Positions 1-5,842 of a DNA stretch of 6,974 bases are shown here, one piece after another. Each line of letters opens with the position of its first letter. The stretch's first letter is position 1. Both the position numbers and the translations under genes were made by a program. Source of the stretch: Bacteroidales bacterium. GTDB lineage: Bacteria > Bacteroidota > Bacteroidia > Bacteroidales > P3. The stretch spans positions 1-6,974 of the forward strand of contig JAFZTV010000069.1 in NCBI GenBank assembly GCA_017618625.1, written 5' to 3'. The notes under the pieces were generated by a model. That model saw only the letters and a program-made list of their open reading frames with translations, was not told where the DNA came from and made no database searches.

Positions 1-139
1 CTCTTCTGCCATTACCGTCGGTTGGGATATAAATAGCCTTGAGGCGAAAATGCAATAAACGAGGGATGTAAAGGTACTAATATATATTAAGGTGCAATTA
101 GAAACAACCTAATACATTAACAATAAAAAAACAAAAATC

Positions 140-1360
140 ATGAAACACACTTTCAGATTATTGGCATTTGCCTGTCTGGTGGGCACCATGATGCTTACCT
201 CATGTGAAAAACTGTTCGGCGACGAAGATGTCGATGATAACATTGTCGATGGTGACGACGCAACAGCACTCAGCGGATTGATCAGCGAGAACAAGACCCT
301 TCCCGACTTGGGTCTCGATGTTGACTACATTATCAACGGAGTACTTACGGTTGACGGCAACGCGCTGCTGACGATTGAGCCCGGCGTGACCATCATGTTC
401 ACCGGTGTGAACGACGGTGTTCAGGTCAACGAAAACGCAGGTCTCAAGATGGTTGGAACGGCCGACAAGCCTATACGCTTCGTGGGTCCTGCTAACAACC
501 CGAACAACGGTTCGTGGCACGCTATCAAATACTTGTCGAACCGCAACGACAACCAGATGGAGTATGTGCAGCTGCTGAGAGGCGGCTCGGGAGAGGCCTC
601 ATGGGACGGCGTCCTGCAGAACTACGGCAAGCTGTCGATGAAACACTGCACCATAGACGGTTCGGCAAGCAACGGTATCGATATGGAAGGTGGCGTATTC
701 ACCGCCTTTGAGGGCAATACCATCAAGAACTGCGCCTGGTATCCTATCTATAACGAGAGTGGTATAAAATGGCTCAAAAACTTGGGCGTGAACACCTATA
801 CGGCTAACGGCAAAAACTATATACATGTCGCTGGTGGAGATATTTTGACAGAGGATCTCACTGTTACTAATGCTGGCATACCCTATTATTTTGAGGGCGA
901 TTGCGGCATTACCGGTAGTTATACGTTCACCATTGAGGCAGGAACCACTTTCCTGTTCAATATGGATACAAGATTCTATACCGATGACGAACCTGAGATT
1001 AGATTCAACGGTACAGAAACGAGCCCTATCGTGTTCCGCGGAATGCGTAACGAGGCAGGTTATTGGCATGGTTTATGGCCGGAAAGCACACGTCAGAGCA
1101 ATATGATGTCGTTTTGCAAGATTTACGATGCAGGACGTGGAGATGGTTGGGCAGGTGGATGCCTCTATCTGGGTAGTAGCACTCGTATGTATTTGACGAG
1201 TTGTGAGTTCGGCAATAGCGGCCACTACGGTGTCGTGATAGAGAATGAAGAGGCTTTCCGTAGCAGAGTTTCTCACGAACTTTGCACGTTTGTGAACTGC
1301 CCCGATGGTAATGTCTATTTTGAGGAGACAGAAGAAACGGCAGATCTGCTGCCGATGTAA
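140..1360 (+). CDS. Lipoprotein with duplicated right-handed beta-helix unit, function unknown
   Basis: A 406-residue predicted lipoprotein. Residues 1-21 form a signal peptide ending in the lipobox LTSC, with Cys22 as the likely lipidated residue. The acidic stretch after it (EKLFGDEDVDD) could favour outer-membrane or surface placement, as reported for Bacteroidota lipoproteins; that is inference. The body is rich in short Gly/Asn turns and beta-strands, typical of parallel beta-helix proteins. It consists of two units, about residues 67-206 and 253-396, sharing landmarks in the same order: TIEPGVTIMF / TIEAGTTFLF, GTADKPIRF / GTETSPIVF, GSWH / GYWH, and aligned Cys170 / Cys355. No lyase or hydrolase active-site motif was recognised, so no enzymatic role is assigned. 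The start is the only ATG giving a full signal peptide. It lies behind an A-rich leader without a Shine-Dalgarno sequence, as is usual in this phylum. No TAnnTTTG promoter is visible in bases 1-139, so transcription may begin outside the window or from an atypical promoter. The gene is convergent with the glycosidase. Confidence 0.85.
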   Translation: MKHTFRLLAFACLVGTMMLTSCEKLFGDEDVDDNIVDGDDATALSGLISENKTLPDLGLDVDYIINGVLTVDGNALLTIEPGVTIMFTGVNDGVQVNENAGLKMVGTADKPIRFVGPANNPNNGSWHAIKYLSNRNDNQMEYVQLLRGGSGEASWDGVLQNYGKLSMKHCTIDGSASNGIDMEGGVFTAFEGNTIKNCAWYPIYNESGIKWLKNLGVNTYTANGKNYIHVAGGDILTEDLTVTNAGIPYYFEGDCGITGSYTFTIEAGTTFLFNMDTRFYTDDEPEIRFNGTETSPIVFRGMRNEAGYWHGLWPESTRQSNMMSFCKIYDAGRGDGWAGGCLYLGSSTRMYLTSCEFGNSGHYGVVIENEEAFRSRVSHELCTFVNCPDGNVYFEETEETADLLPM

Positions 1361-1382
1361 ACCATAGGTTGAGGTAATAATA

Positions 1383-1418
1383 GAGGGCGGCTGCGCATTG
1401 CGCAGCCGCCTCTTCTAT
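1383..1418 (+). terminator. Rho-independent terminator after the beta-helix lipoprotein gene
   Basis: A near-perfect GC-rich hairpin: GGCGGCTGCGC (1386-1396) pairs with GCGCAGCCGCC (1400-1410) around an ATT loop. It is followed by the pyrimidine-rich, U-rich tail TCTTCTATTTCTCTTTT. It begins about 25 bases after the stop codon at 1360. In the opposite direction the hairpin lies downstream of the glycosidase stop (1426), but the tract after it (CTCTATTATTA) is only weakly T-rich, so termination is clearest for the + strand. Confidence 0.8.
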
Positions 1419-1425
1419 TTCTCTT

Positions 1426-3993
1426 TTATTTCACTATGATTTCGTCGCAGAAGAGCCAGGAAGGTTGGCCTGGAGCGGTGTGCCATTCGGGGAGCGGGCC
1501 GCCGCTGGGGACGACGACACGGAGGAATTGATAGTTCTGAGTTTTGGTTTTTAGGTTTTTAGTTCTTGTTGTTGTGGTTGTTTGTGTGGGCTGGGGAATG
1601 TCGATGGAGTAGTGCTTCAGTTGGAATCCGGTCTCTCGTGGGTCGGTTTCGAACTCTTTTTCGGTGAGCAGCTGCCACTCTTTTCCGTCGTTGGAGGTGT
1701 ATATTTTCACTTGCTTGGGAGCCAGCACCCAGTCGAAGGTGTTCTGGATGAAACGCATGGAGACGTTGTGTATCTCGCGCGGTGAGCCGAAGTCGATGCG
1801 GGCGTCGATGCTGTCGCCCCAGTAGCCCTGCCAGTGGCCGTCGGTGGAGGAGGTGTTGCTGCCGAGCCGTCCGTCGATGAGGGCGTTGTCGCCACCGCCT
1901 GAATAGACCGGGCGGAAGTCGCTGCCGTATTTGGTTGTGAGCTTCATCTGTGCGCCCATAGCCAGGTGAGAGAGCAGGTATTGCGAGGTCTCGACACCTT
2001 CGCCGTATTCGTTGTAGGCTATGGCGCGTATGGTGGCGCTGCGTTCGAGCGGGAAGGGCTCGGTGTAGAGGGTCGCTGCCGAGGTGGGTTCGCTGCCGTC
2101 GAGGGTGTAGTGGATCTCCTTGTCGCCGTAGAGGGTGCACAGGTAGACGGTGGGGAAGGATGAGGGGGTGGTACTAGATGCACTAGATTTACTAGAGGGG
2201 GTTGTTTGGATGAACACGTGGCGGTCGAGTTCGAGCACCTCGCGGGCGAGGTCGTCGTAGCGTTTCATGACGATAGCGCGCTCATATTCGCCGTTCTCCT
2301 GGTCCCAGAGGCGGAGGTATTCGCGCTTGAGGTTGAAGAGGTCGTGGAAGAATACATCGGCGAGAGCCCGGCACTCGTAGTCGGTGGAGCCTTGGCTTAG
2401 TTGGCGGTCAATGGCTTTCTGCAGCATCAGTTGGCTGACGCAGGCAAGCATGTGCATATAGGCGTAGTGCAAATGAGGGTTGGCGGCGGAGTCGATAATG
2501 TTTTCCACGTCGGCGAGAACTTCAAGTATTTCGGCTTCGTTGCGGTTAGTGATGGTGGGGTTGATGTTGAGCAGCCCTCCCCAGAGGGAGTTGCTGCTGT
2601 AGAGGTCGCTGGTTTTAGGGTTAGACTCAAGGGAACCGAAGTGGTAGAGGGCCTGGGTGTTGGGGTGTGTGTCAGGCTTGTCTGACTTGTAGAACAGTCT
2701 TTCGAAGTTTCGGTTAAACTGCTCTTCCCGTTGCCTGAACTCTTCGGGGTCGTTGGTCTTTATTGGGTTCCAAGCCATCTCGGCGCTCCAGAAGAGGCCG
2801 TGCCAGCAGTTGTCGAAGAGCGCCTCGCCGTTGTCGTCCCAGCAGGTAATCATAAACCCTTCGGCACCGTTGAGGTATCCGTCGCGTGCTAGGTTGGCGA
2901 TGTTCTTCATATAGCGGTGGGGGTTGGGCGTCATGACGCTGTGGTGGCTCGTCGACGGCGCCACCCAGAAGGGGTTGCCCTGCTCGCGGAAGGGTTTTAT
3001 AAGCTCGTCATAGCTGTCGAGCGGATCGTAGGCCCACATGATATAGACCATGTCGTCGGGCAGCTGTTTCATCATCGCCGGGTTCTTGGCTACGATGTCG
3101 CCCCACATGACGGGGCGCAATTGCCTTTCTTTCTCTCTCTTGTGAAATTCCTCTTTGATAATCTCGCAGCAGCGGTTGAGGTGGTCGACATACACCTGGT
3201 CGGCGCCTTTCTCGTCAACCAGTTTTTTTGCCCTGCCCGAGCCGAGCTGTTCGGTCTCGTCGCAGTTGAGGATGAAATAACTCGATTCCGGATTTTGCCG
3301 TATGGCTTCGGCTATGCGCTTTCGGAGGAAAGAGTAGGTGTCGGGGTTGTCGGGGTTGAAGTTGGCTTTCGAGTCCATCAGGTTTTGGTAGAAAGGTATG
3401 CGGAGAGTTTTCTCGGCATGGGCAAAGAGTTGGAGGTTGATTAACTGATGAGCTCCGAGGTGAGGGTATTCAGAGTTATCGGCATAGGCGGGAGCGAGGT
3501 CGGGGTATTCGGATTGATACAGGGTGTGCTCGGTGTAGTAGGTGTAGGCGTTGAACTTTATGGCGTTGAGTATATTTTGCTGTTTGAGGCTGAACTTGTT
3601 GTGTATCACGGGTCCGCGACTGATGTCGTCCATCCAGAGGCGACACCTGTAAGCGGGCCAGTCGGTGATGGTCATGCAGGGAAGGGTGTCGAAGAGCTGC
3701 TCAAGTTGTTTGAGAGTGTGGTATGCGTTGTTCCATCCACTTGCGGTGATGTAGAGAACGGTTATTTTCTTCTTTTCGACGATAATCTGGTAGGCATTGT
3801 CGGCATTGCGTTCGACGGGGAGAGATGAAACCTTGACCTTTTTAGAATAGGACCAATAATCTTTTTTGCCAGTGTAGTGGCCGTCGGACATCTCCACCCG
3901 CTGCGGTGTGGGGATGAGGCCGAGGTTGTGTTGCTGCTGACAGAAAGCGGTGGTGCAGAAGGCCAGCAGGAGGATGCTGAAGGTGTGTTTCAT
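1426..3993 (-). CDS. Secreted GH20 beta-N-acetylhexosaminidase-like enzyme with chitobiase C-terminal and F5/8C domains
   Basis: An 855-residue exported glycoside hydrolase family 20 protein, expected to remove terminal N-acetylhexosamine residues from glycans. Residues 1-18 look like a signal peptide; Phe before Cys18 makes a lipobox unlikely. Residues about 22-110 fit the GH20 N-terminal (zincin-like) domain and 112-410 the TIM-barrel catalytic domain. The acid pair is Asp245-Glu246 in FILNCDET. By family mechanism the Asp orients the substrate 2-acetamido group and the Glu is the general acid. Tryptophans in MWGDI (297), IMWAYD (320) and TCWDDNGE (385) are likely pocket residues. Residues 415-595 are probably helical. 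A Ser/Thr/Pro linker (597-613) leads to a chitobiase-type C-terminal domain (613-672, HYTLDGSEPT motif), then an F5/8 type C (CBM32-like) domain (about 680-855, IYTSNDGKEW motif). That last domain carries a Thr/Lys-rich insertion at 801-820. The gene has its own promoter and runs divergently from the paralogous lipoproteins. There is no neighbouring SusC/SusD pair, so the exact glycan is unknown. The family call is firm; the substrate is inferred. Confidence 0.9.
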   Translation of the reverse strand: MKHTFSILLLAFCTTAFCQQQHNLGLIPTPQRVEMSDGHYTGKKDYWSYSKKVKVSSLPVERNADNAYQIIVEKKKITVLYITASGWNNAYHTLKQLEQLFDTLPCMTITDWPAYRCRLWMDDISRGPVIHNKFSLKQQNILNAIKFNAYTYYTEHTLYQSEYPDLAPAYADNSEYPHLGAHQLINLQLFAHAEKTLRIPFYQNLMDSKANFNPDNPDTYSFLRKRIAEAIRQNPESSYFILNCDETEQLGSGRAKKLVDEKGADQVYVDHLNRCCEIIKEEFHKREKERQLRPVMWGDIVAKNPAMMKQLPDDMVYIMWAYDPLDSYDELIKPFREQGNPFWVAPSTSHHSVMTPNPHRYMKNIANLARDGYLNGAEGFMITCWDDNGEALFDNCWHGLFWSAEMAWNPIKTNDPEEFRQREEQFNRNFERLFYKSDKPDTHPNTQALYHFGSLESNPKTSDLYSSNSLWGGLLNINPTITNRNEAEILEVLADVENIIDSAANPHLHYAYMHMLACVSQLMLQKAIDRQLSQGSTDYECRALADVFFHDLFNLKREYLRLWDQENGEYERAIVMKRYDDLAREVLELDRHVFIQTTPSSKSSASSTTPSSFPTVYLCTLYGDKEIHYTLDGSEPTSAATLYTEPFPLERSATIRAIAYNEYGEGVETSQYLLSHLAMGAQMKLTTKYGSDFRPVYSGGGDNALIDGRLGSNTSSTDGHWQGYWGDSIDARIDFGSPREIHNVSMRFIQNTFDWVLAPKQVKIYTSNDGKEWQLLTEKEFETDPRETGFQLKHYSIDIPQPTQTTTTTRTKNLKTKTQNYQFLRVVVPSGGPLPEWHTAPGQPSWLFCDEIIVK
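2173..2196 (-). repeat. Three in-frame 9-base TCTAGT repeats encoding the Ser-rich linker
   Basis: On the coding (minus) strand the hexamer TCTAGT, encoding Ser-Ser, occurs three times at exactly 9-base intervals (2196-2191, 2187-2182, 2178-2173). The intervening codons are Lys and Ala. This makes the SSKSSASS core (600-607) of the interdomain linker between the catalytic and chitobiase-type domains of the glycosidase. The regular period and identical codons suggest local slippage or tandem duplication. A change by multiples of 9 bases would lengthen or shorten the linker without a frameshift. Confidence 0.6.
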
Positions 3994-4019
3994 GGTGGCG
4001 TTGAGGATTGTTATTTTTG

Positions 4020-4050
4020 CAAAATTACAGAAAGTTGTTGGATAATAAAT
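4020..4050 (-). promoter_or_regulatory. Bacteroidota-type promoter of the GH20 gene
   Basis: Read on the minus strand, TAATTTTG (4027-4020) is a perfect match to the -7 consensus TAnnTTTG used by the Bacteroidota primary sigma factor. It lies 26 bases upstream of the ATG at 3993. About 19 bases further upstream the -33 region is only a weak match (ATTTA around 4050-4046). The spacing to the start fits a short A-rich leader. The -33 region overlaps that of the divergent promoter. Confidence 0.6.
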
Positions 4051-4067
4051 TTTTTTTCGTACCTTTG
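4038..4067 (+). promoter_or_regulatory. Bacteroidota-type promoter of the first small lipoprotein gene
   Basis: TACCTTTG (4060-4067) matches the -7 consensus TAnnTTTG. TTG at 4038-4040 sits 19 bases upstream as the -33 element. A run of T residues fills the spacer. Transcription would start near 4073, giving a leader of roughly 25 bases before the ATG at 4097. The -7 element and the bases after it recur almost identically before the downstream paralogue, which supports a functional role. Confidence 0.75.
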
Positions 4068-4096
4068 CGGTTGTTAATTAACCAAATTATGAAATC

Positions 4097-4843
4097 ATGA
4101 AAAAGATTGTATTGGCCATTTTGGCTCTTGCAGTTGTCGGCCTCTACTCCTGCAAGAAAGAGAACGTGGAAGAGGGTAACACTACAACAACCACAAACAC
4201 TGGTGGAAACCAGGGAGGTGGAAATCAGCCAGGCGGCGGTGGCGGTGGACAGCAGCCAGGAGACGACCCCACTCCTCAGCGGACGGCGGATGAGTTTGTC
4301 GGGCAGTGGAATATGGAGCTTTACGGGAACTCGAACGCGCATGTTGTGGTGACTGTGAATCCGCTTTTGAGTACGGCTATGTCGGCGATGGGACAGGAAC
4401 TGGCATTCGGCGACATGGATGAGATTGTGTCGTTTGCAGGAACTCCGATGACATTGTCCATAGCGCAGGGTTCGGGTAGCCAGATGACTGTGTCGGGCAC
4501 GATTACTCTGGATTTGAACGCAAGCATGGGAATTGATGTGGATCCGATTGACGTTTCGTTTAACACGTCGGCAGTGTTTACAGAGAACGGACTTATGATA
4601 CAGGCGGCTACGATAAGTGAGAGTGTGCCGTTTATGACGATTGGGACGATGGCTCTGAATGGACAAATCACTTTTGACCAACAGACAGGCTTCCCGACAG
4701 ACGGAGTGCTGGACGTGACGATAGCAACACTGCATATCGACGGCGTGGGTACGGTGACGATACCCCTGATTGGTCAGGAGATTCCGAATGCAGCGACAGT
4801 GACAGTGGACGGAGAGCAGTTGAAGGCACACGGAACAAAATAA
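4097..4843 (+). CDS. Small lipoprotein with Gly/Gln-rich linker, lipocalin-like beta domain suspected
   Basis: A 248-residue predicted lipoprotein. The signal peptide ends in the lipobox LYSC, with Cys19 lipidated. The following KKENVEE is basic then acidic, which may bear on surface export in this phylum (inference). Residues 28-61 are a disordered Thr/Asn/Gly/Gln/Pro tether with two Gly-rich stretches. The mature domain (66-248) starts with FVGQW. A G-x-W motif at the beginning of a beta-rich domain resembles lipocalin-like proteins, but the rest has no recognisable signature, so this is a hint only. The domain is made of alternating Thr/Val/Ile strands and turns, with no catalytic motif. 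The gene downstream is a clear paralogue aligning over the whole length: 16 of the first 23 residues are identical, and GQE, DMD and SGTIT/TGSLT motifs are shared. The start is the ATG giving the signal peptide. An ATG eight bases earlier opens only a four-codon frame. Function unknown. Confidence 0.85.
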   Translation: MKKIVLAILALAVVGLYSCKKENVEEGNTTTTTNTGGNQGGGNQPGGGGGGQQPGDDPTPQRTADEFVGQWNMELYGNSNAHVVVTVNPLLSTAMSAMGQELAFGDMDEIVSFAGTPMTLSIAQGSGSQMTVSGTITLDLNASMGIDVDPIDVSFNTSAVFTENGLMIQAATISESVPFMTIGTMALNGQITFDQQTGFPTDGVLDVTIATLHIDGVGTVTIPLIGQEIPNAATVTVDGEQLKAHGTK

Positions 4844-4893
4844 AAACGGTTTTCAAATGTGCTGACAACATATAATTCGACAAGCGAAAAAGG

Positions 4894-4931
4894 AAACACT
4901 CGCACCAGTGAACGGTGCGAGTGTTTTTTTT
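4894..4931 (+). terminator. Rho-independent terminator between the two paralogous lipoprotein genes
   Basis: ACACTCGCACC (4896-4906) pairs perfectly with GGTGCGAGTGT (4914-4924) around a 7-base loop, and adjacent A/T pairs extend the stem. It is followed by a run of eight T residues (4924-4931). It lies about 50 bases after the stop codon at 4843. Because it separates the paralogues, they are probably transcribed separately rather than as one operon. Confidence 0.92.
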
Positions 4932-5022
4932 AGAGTGGTGGATTTTTTGGAGAAGGGCGTTGCAGAAAGGTCTAAAAGGCTGGTTGATTTTATGGAATGA
5001 GTGCGGAAAAATGAGAAAGTCG

Positions 5023-5051
5023 TTTGATGAAATATTTTTTTTGTATCTTTG
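5023..5051 (+). promoter_or_regulatory. Bacteroidota-type promoter of the second small lipoprotein gene
   Basis: TTTG (5023-5026) and TATCTTTG (5044-5051) form a full -33/-7 pair with a 17-base spacer, the best consensus match in the window. The expected start of transcription is near 5057, leaving a leader of about 29 bases, A-rich and without a Shine-Dalgarno sequence, before the ATG at 5086. Confidence 0.8.
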
Positions 5052-5085
5052 CGATTGTTATAGAACAACAAAAAACTAAACAAAT

Positions 5086-5760
5086 ATGAAAAAAATCTTT
5101 GTAGCATTAATGGCAATTGCACTTGTGGGACTTTTCTCCTGCAAGAAAGAAAATCTCGATGACCAGAATCAGAACCAGACGCCGACCGACACGACCTCGC
5201 ACGGCGGAGAACCCGCAGCAGTGAACCCGTTTCTGGGAAGCTGGGATATGATGTTTGTCGAGGGTGCGTCGGTGCACATGACGGTGACGTTCAGTGACTT
5301 GCTGCGCTATGCACTGCAGGCGGCCGGTCAGGAAATGAATCTTGAGGATATGGACCAAGACGTTTCAATGGAAGGAACGGTTATGGCCTTTGATGTGGCC
5401 GAGGGGACTGGCGGAAATATGGCCATCACGGGTTCGTTGACGGTGAATCTGGGAATGGGAGAACCTGTGACGTTCTCGTTCAACACTACGGCGACGTATG
5501 CCAACAACACGATGTCGATAGAACCCGCTCAAATCAGCGAGACGATAACGGTGGCCAACACCGTGCCGATTGAACTGAACGGAACCATCACGTTTACTCA
5601 GCCGACGGCGGCTCCGGTGGAGGACAACCTGTCGCTTGAGGTGGCATCGTTGTCAATCAACGGTTCGGGAACTCTGATGGGCATCACGGACGCAGTGGCG
5701 GTGACGGTGAACGGAACCAACCTGCCCGCCAACGGCACGAGGGCTGAAGCTGGAAAATAA
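5086..5760 (+). CDS. Small lipoprotein, paralogue of the preceding gene
   Basis: A 224-residue predicted lipoprotein with lipobox LFSC and Cys19 as the lipidated residue, followed by KKENLDD. Residues 25-47 form a short polar tether of Gln, Asn, Thr and Pro, lacking the Gly runs of the upstream paralogue. The mature domain (about 49-224) begins FLGSW, matching the paralogue's FVGQW. It keeps the order AGQE, DMD, TGSLT, SFNTTA, PAQISET, LNGTITF, SLSINGSGT and VTVNG. Relative to the paralogue it lacks a few residues near 122-125 and around 198-200, but has a longer C-terminal tail (TRAEAGK). The predicted content is nearly all beta-strand. No enzyme or binding motif was recognised. The lipocalin-like idea rests only on the G-x-W start and beta pattern. 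The gene has its own promoter and terminator, is convergent with metK, and is probably a monocistronic unit. Function unknown. Confidence 0.85.
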   Translation: MKKIFVALMAIALVGLFSCKKENLDDQNQNQTPTDTTSHGGEPAAVNPFLGSWDMMFVEGASVHMTVTFSDLLRYALQAAGQEMNLEDMDQDVSMEGTVMAFDVAEGTGGNMAITGSLTVNLGMGEPVTFSFNTTATYANNTMSIEPAQISETITVANTVPIELNGTITFTQPTAAPVEDNLSLEVASLSINGSGTLMGITDAVAVTVNGTNLPANGTRAEAGK

Positions 5761-5779
5761 AAAAAGTTGTACGATAAAG

Positions 5780-5815
5780 AAAAACGCTCACGGCTTTGAG
5801 GCTGTGAGCGTTTTT
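5780..5815. terminator. Bidirectional rho-independent terminator between the second paralogue and metK
   Basis: ACGCTCACGGC (5784-5794) pairs with GCTGTGAGCGT (5801-5811), with one G-T wobble and a 6-base loop. The stem is flanked by AAAA on the left and TTTT on the right. Read forwards it ends in TTTTT about 50 bases after the lipoprotein stop. Read backwards it ends in TTTTTCTTT about 30 bases after the metK stop (5843). It therefore probably serves both convergent genes. Confidence 0.88.
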
Positions 5816-5842
5816 CATTTGTTTTACTCTTTCGGCTGGGCG

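Larger units (their letters stand above)
4038..5760 (+). repeat. Tandem duplication of a promoter plus lipoprotein gene
   Basis: Two direct, diverged copies lie about one kilobase apart: 4038-4843 and 5023-5760. Each holds a poly-T spacer, the -7 element with its downstream bases (TAyCTTTGCGrTTGTTA, two differences in 17), a similar signal peptide and lipobox followed by CKKEN, and a homologous beta-rich domain. The tethers, leaders and terminators are not obviously similar, so the duplication is old or only promoter and coding parts have been retained. Confidence 0.8.

Noticed and set aside
1..139. Possible gene remnants at the left edge: the open frame from base 2 ending in TAA at 56-58 (about 18 codons, ending EAKMQ), or a minus-strand ATG at 12-10 running off the edge.
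   Set aside because: All three forward frames end within 60 bases and the visible pieces are too short to recognise. No promoter or terminator decides between them, so no partial gene is called.
2917..3828. Two plus-strand open frames (175 and 126 codons) opposite the GH20 catalytic domain.
   Set aside because: They overlap the region encoding the GH20 acid pair and barrel on the other strand, and show no independent coding evidence.
140..3993. The first lipoprotein and the GH20 enzyme both start MKHTF, hinting at shared ancestry of their signal peptides.
   Set aside because: The match is only five residues in a typical basic/polar signal-peptide start, and the sequences diverge immediately afterwards, so it is likely coincidence.
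4069..4083. Near-palindrome GGTTGTTAATTAACC around the expected transcription start of the first small lipoprotein gene, a possible operator.
   Set aside because: It is short and AT-rich with one unpaired base. The second promoter keeps only the GTTGTTA-like half, so chance is the simplest explanation.
4025..4831. Long minus-strand open frame of 268 codons covering the first small lipoprotein gene.
   Set aside because: Its translation is Arg/His/Cys/Ser-rich with no signal or domain. It lies antisense to a gene with a lipobox, promoter, terminator and paralogue, so it is a shadow frame.
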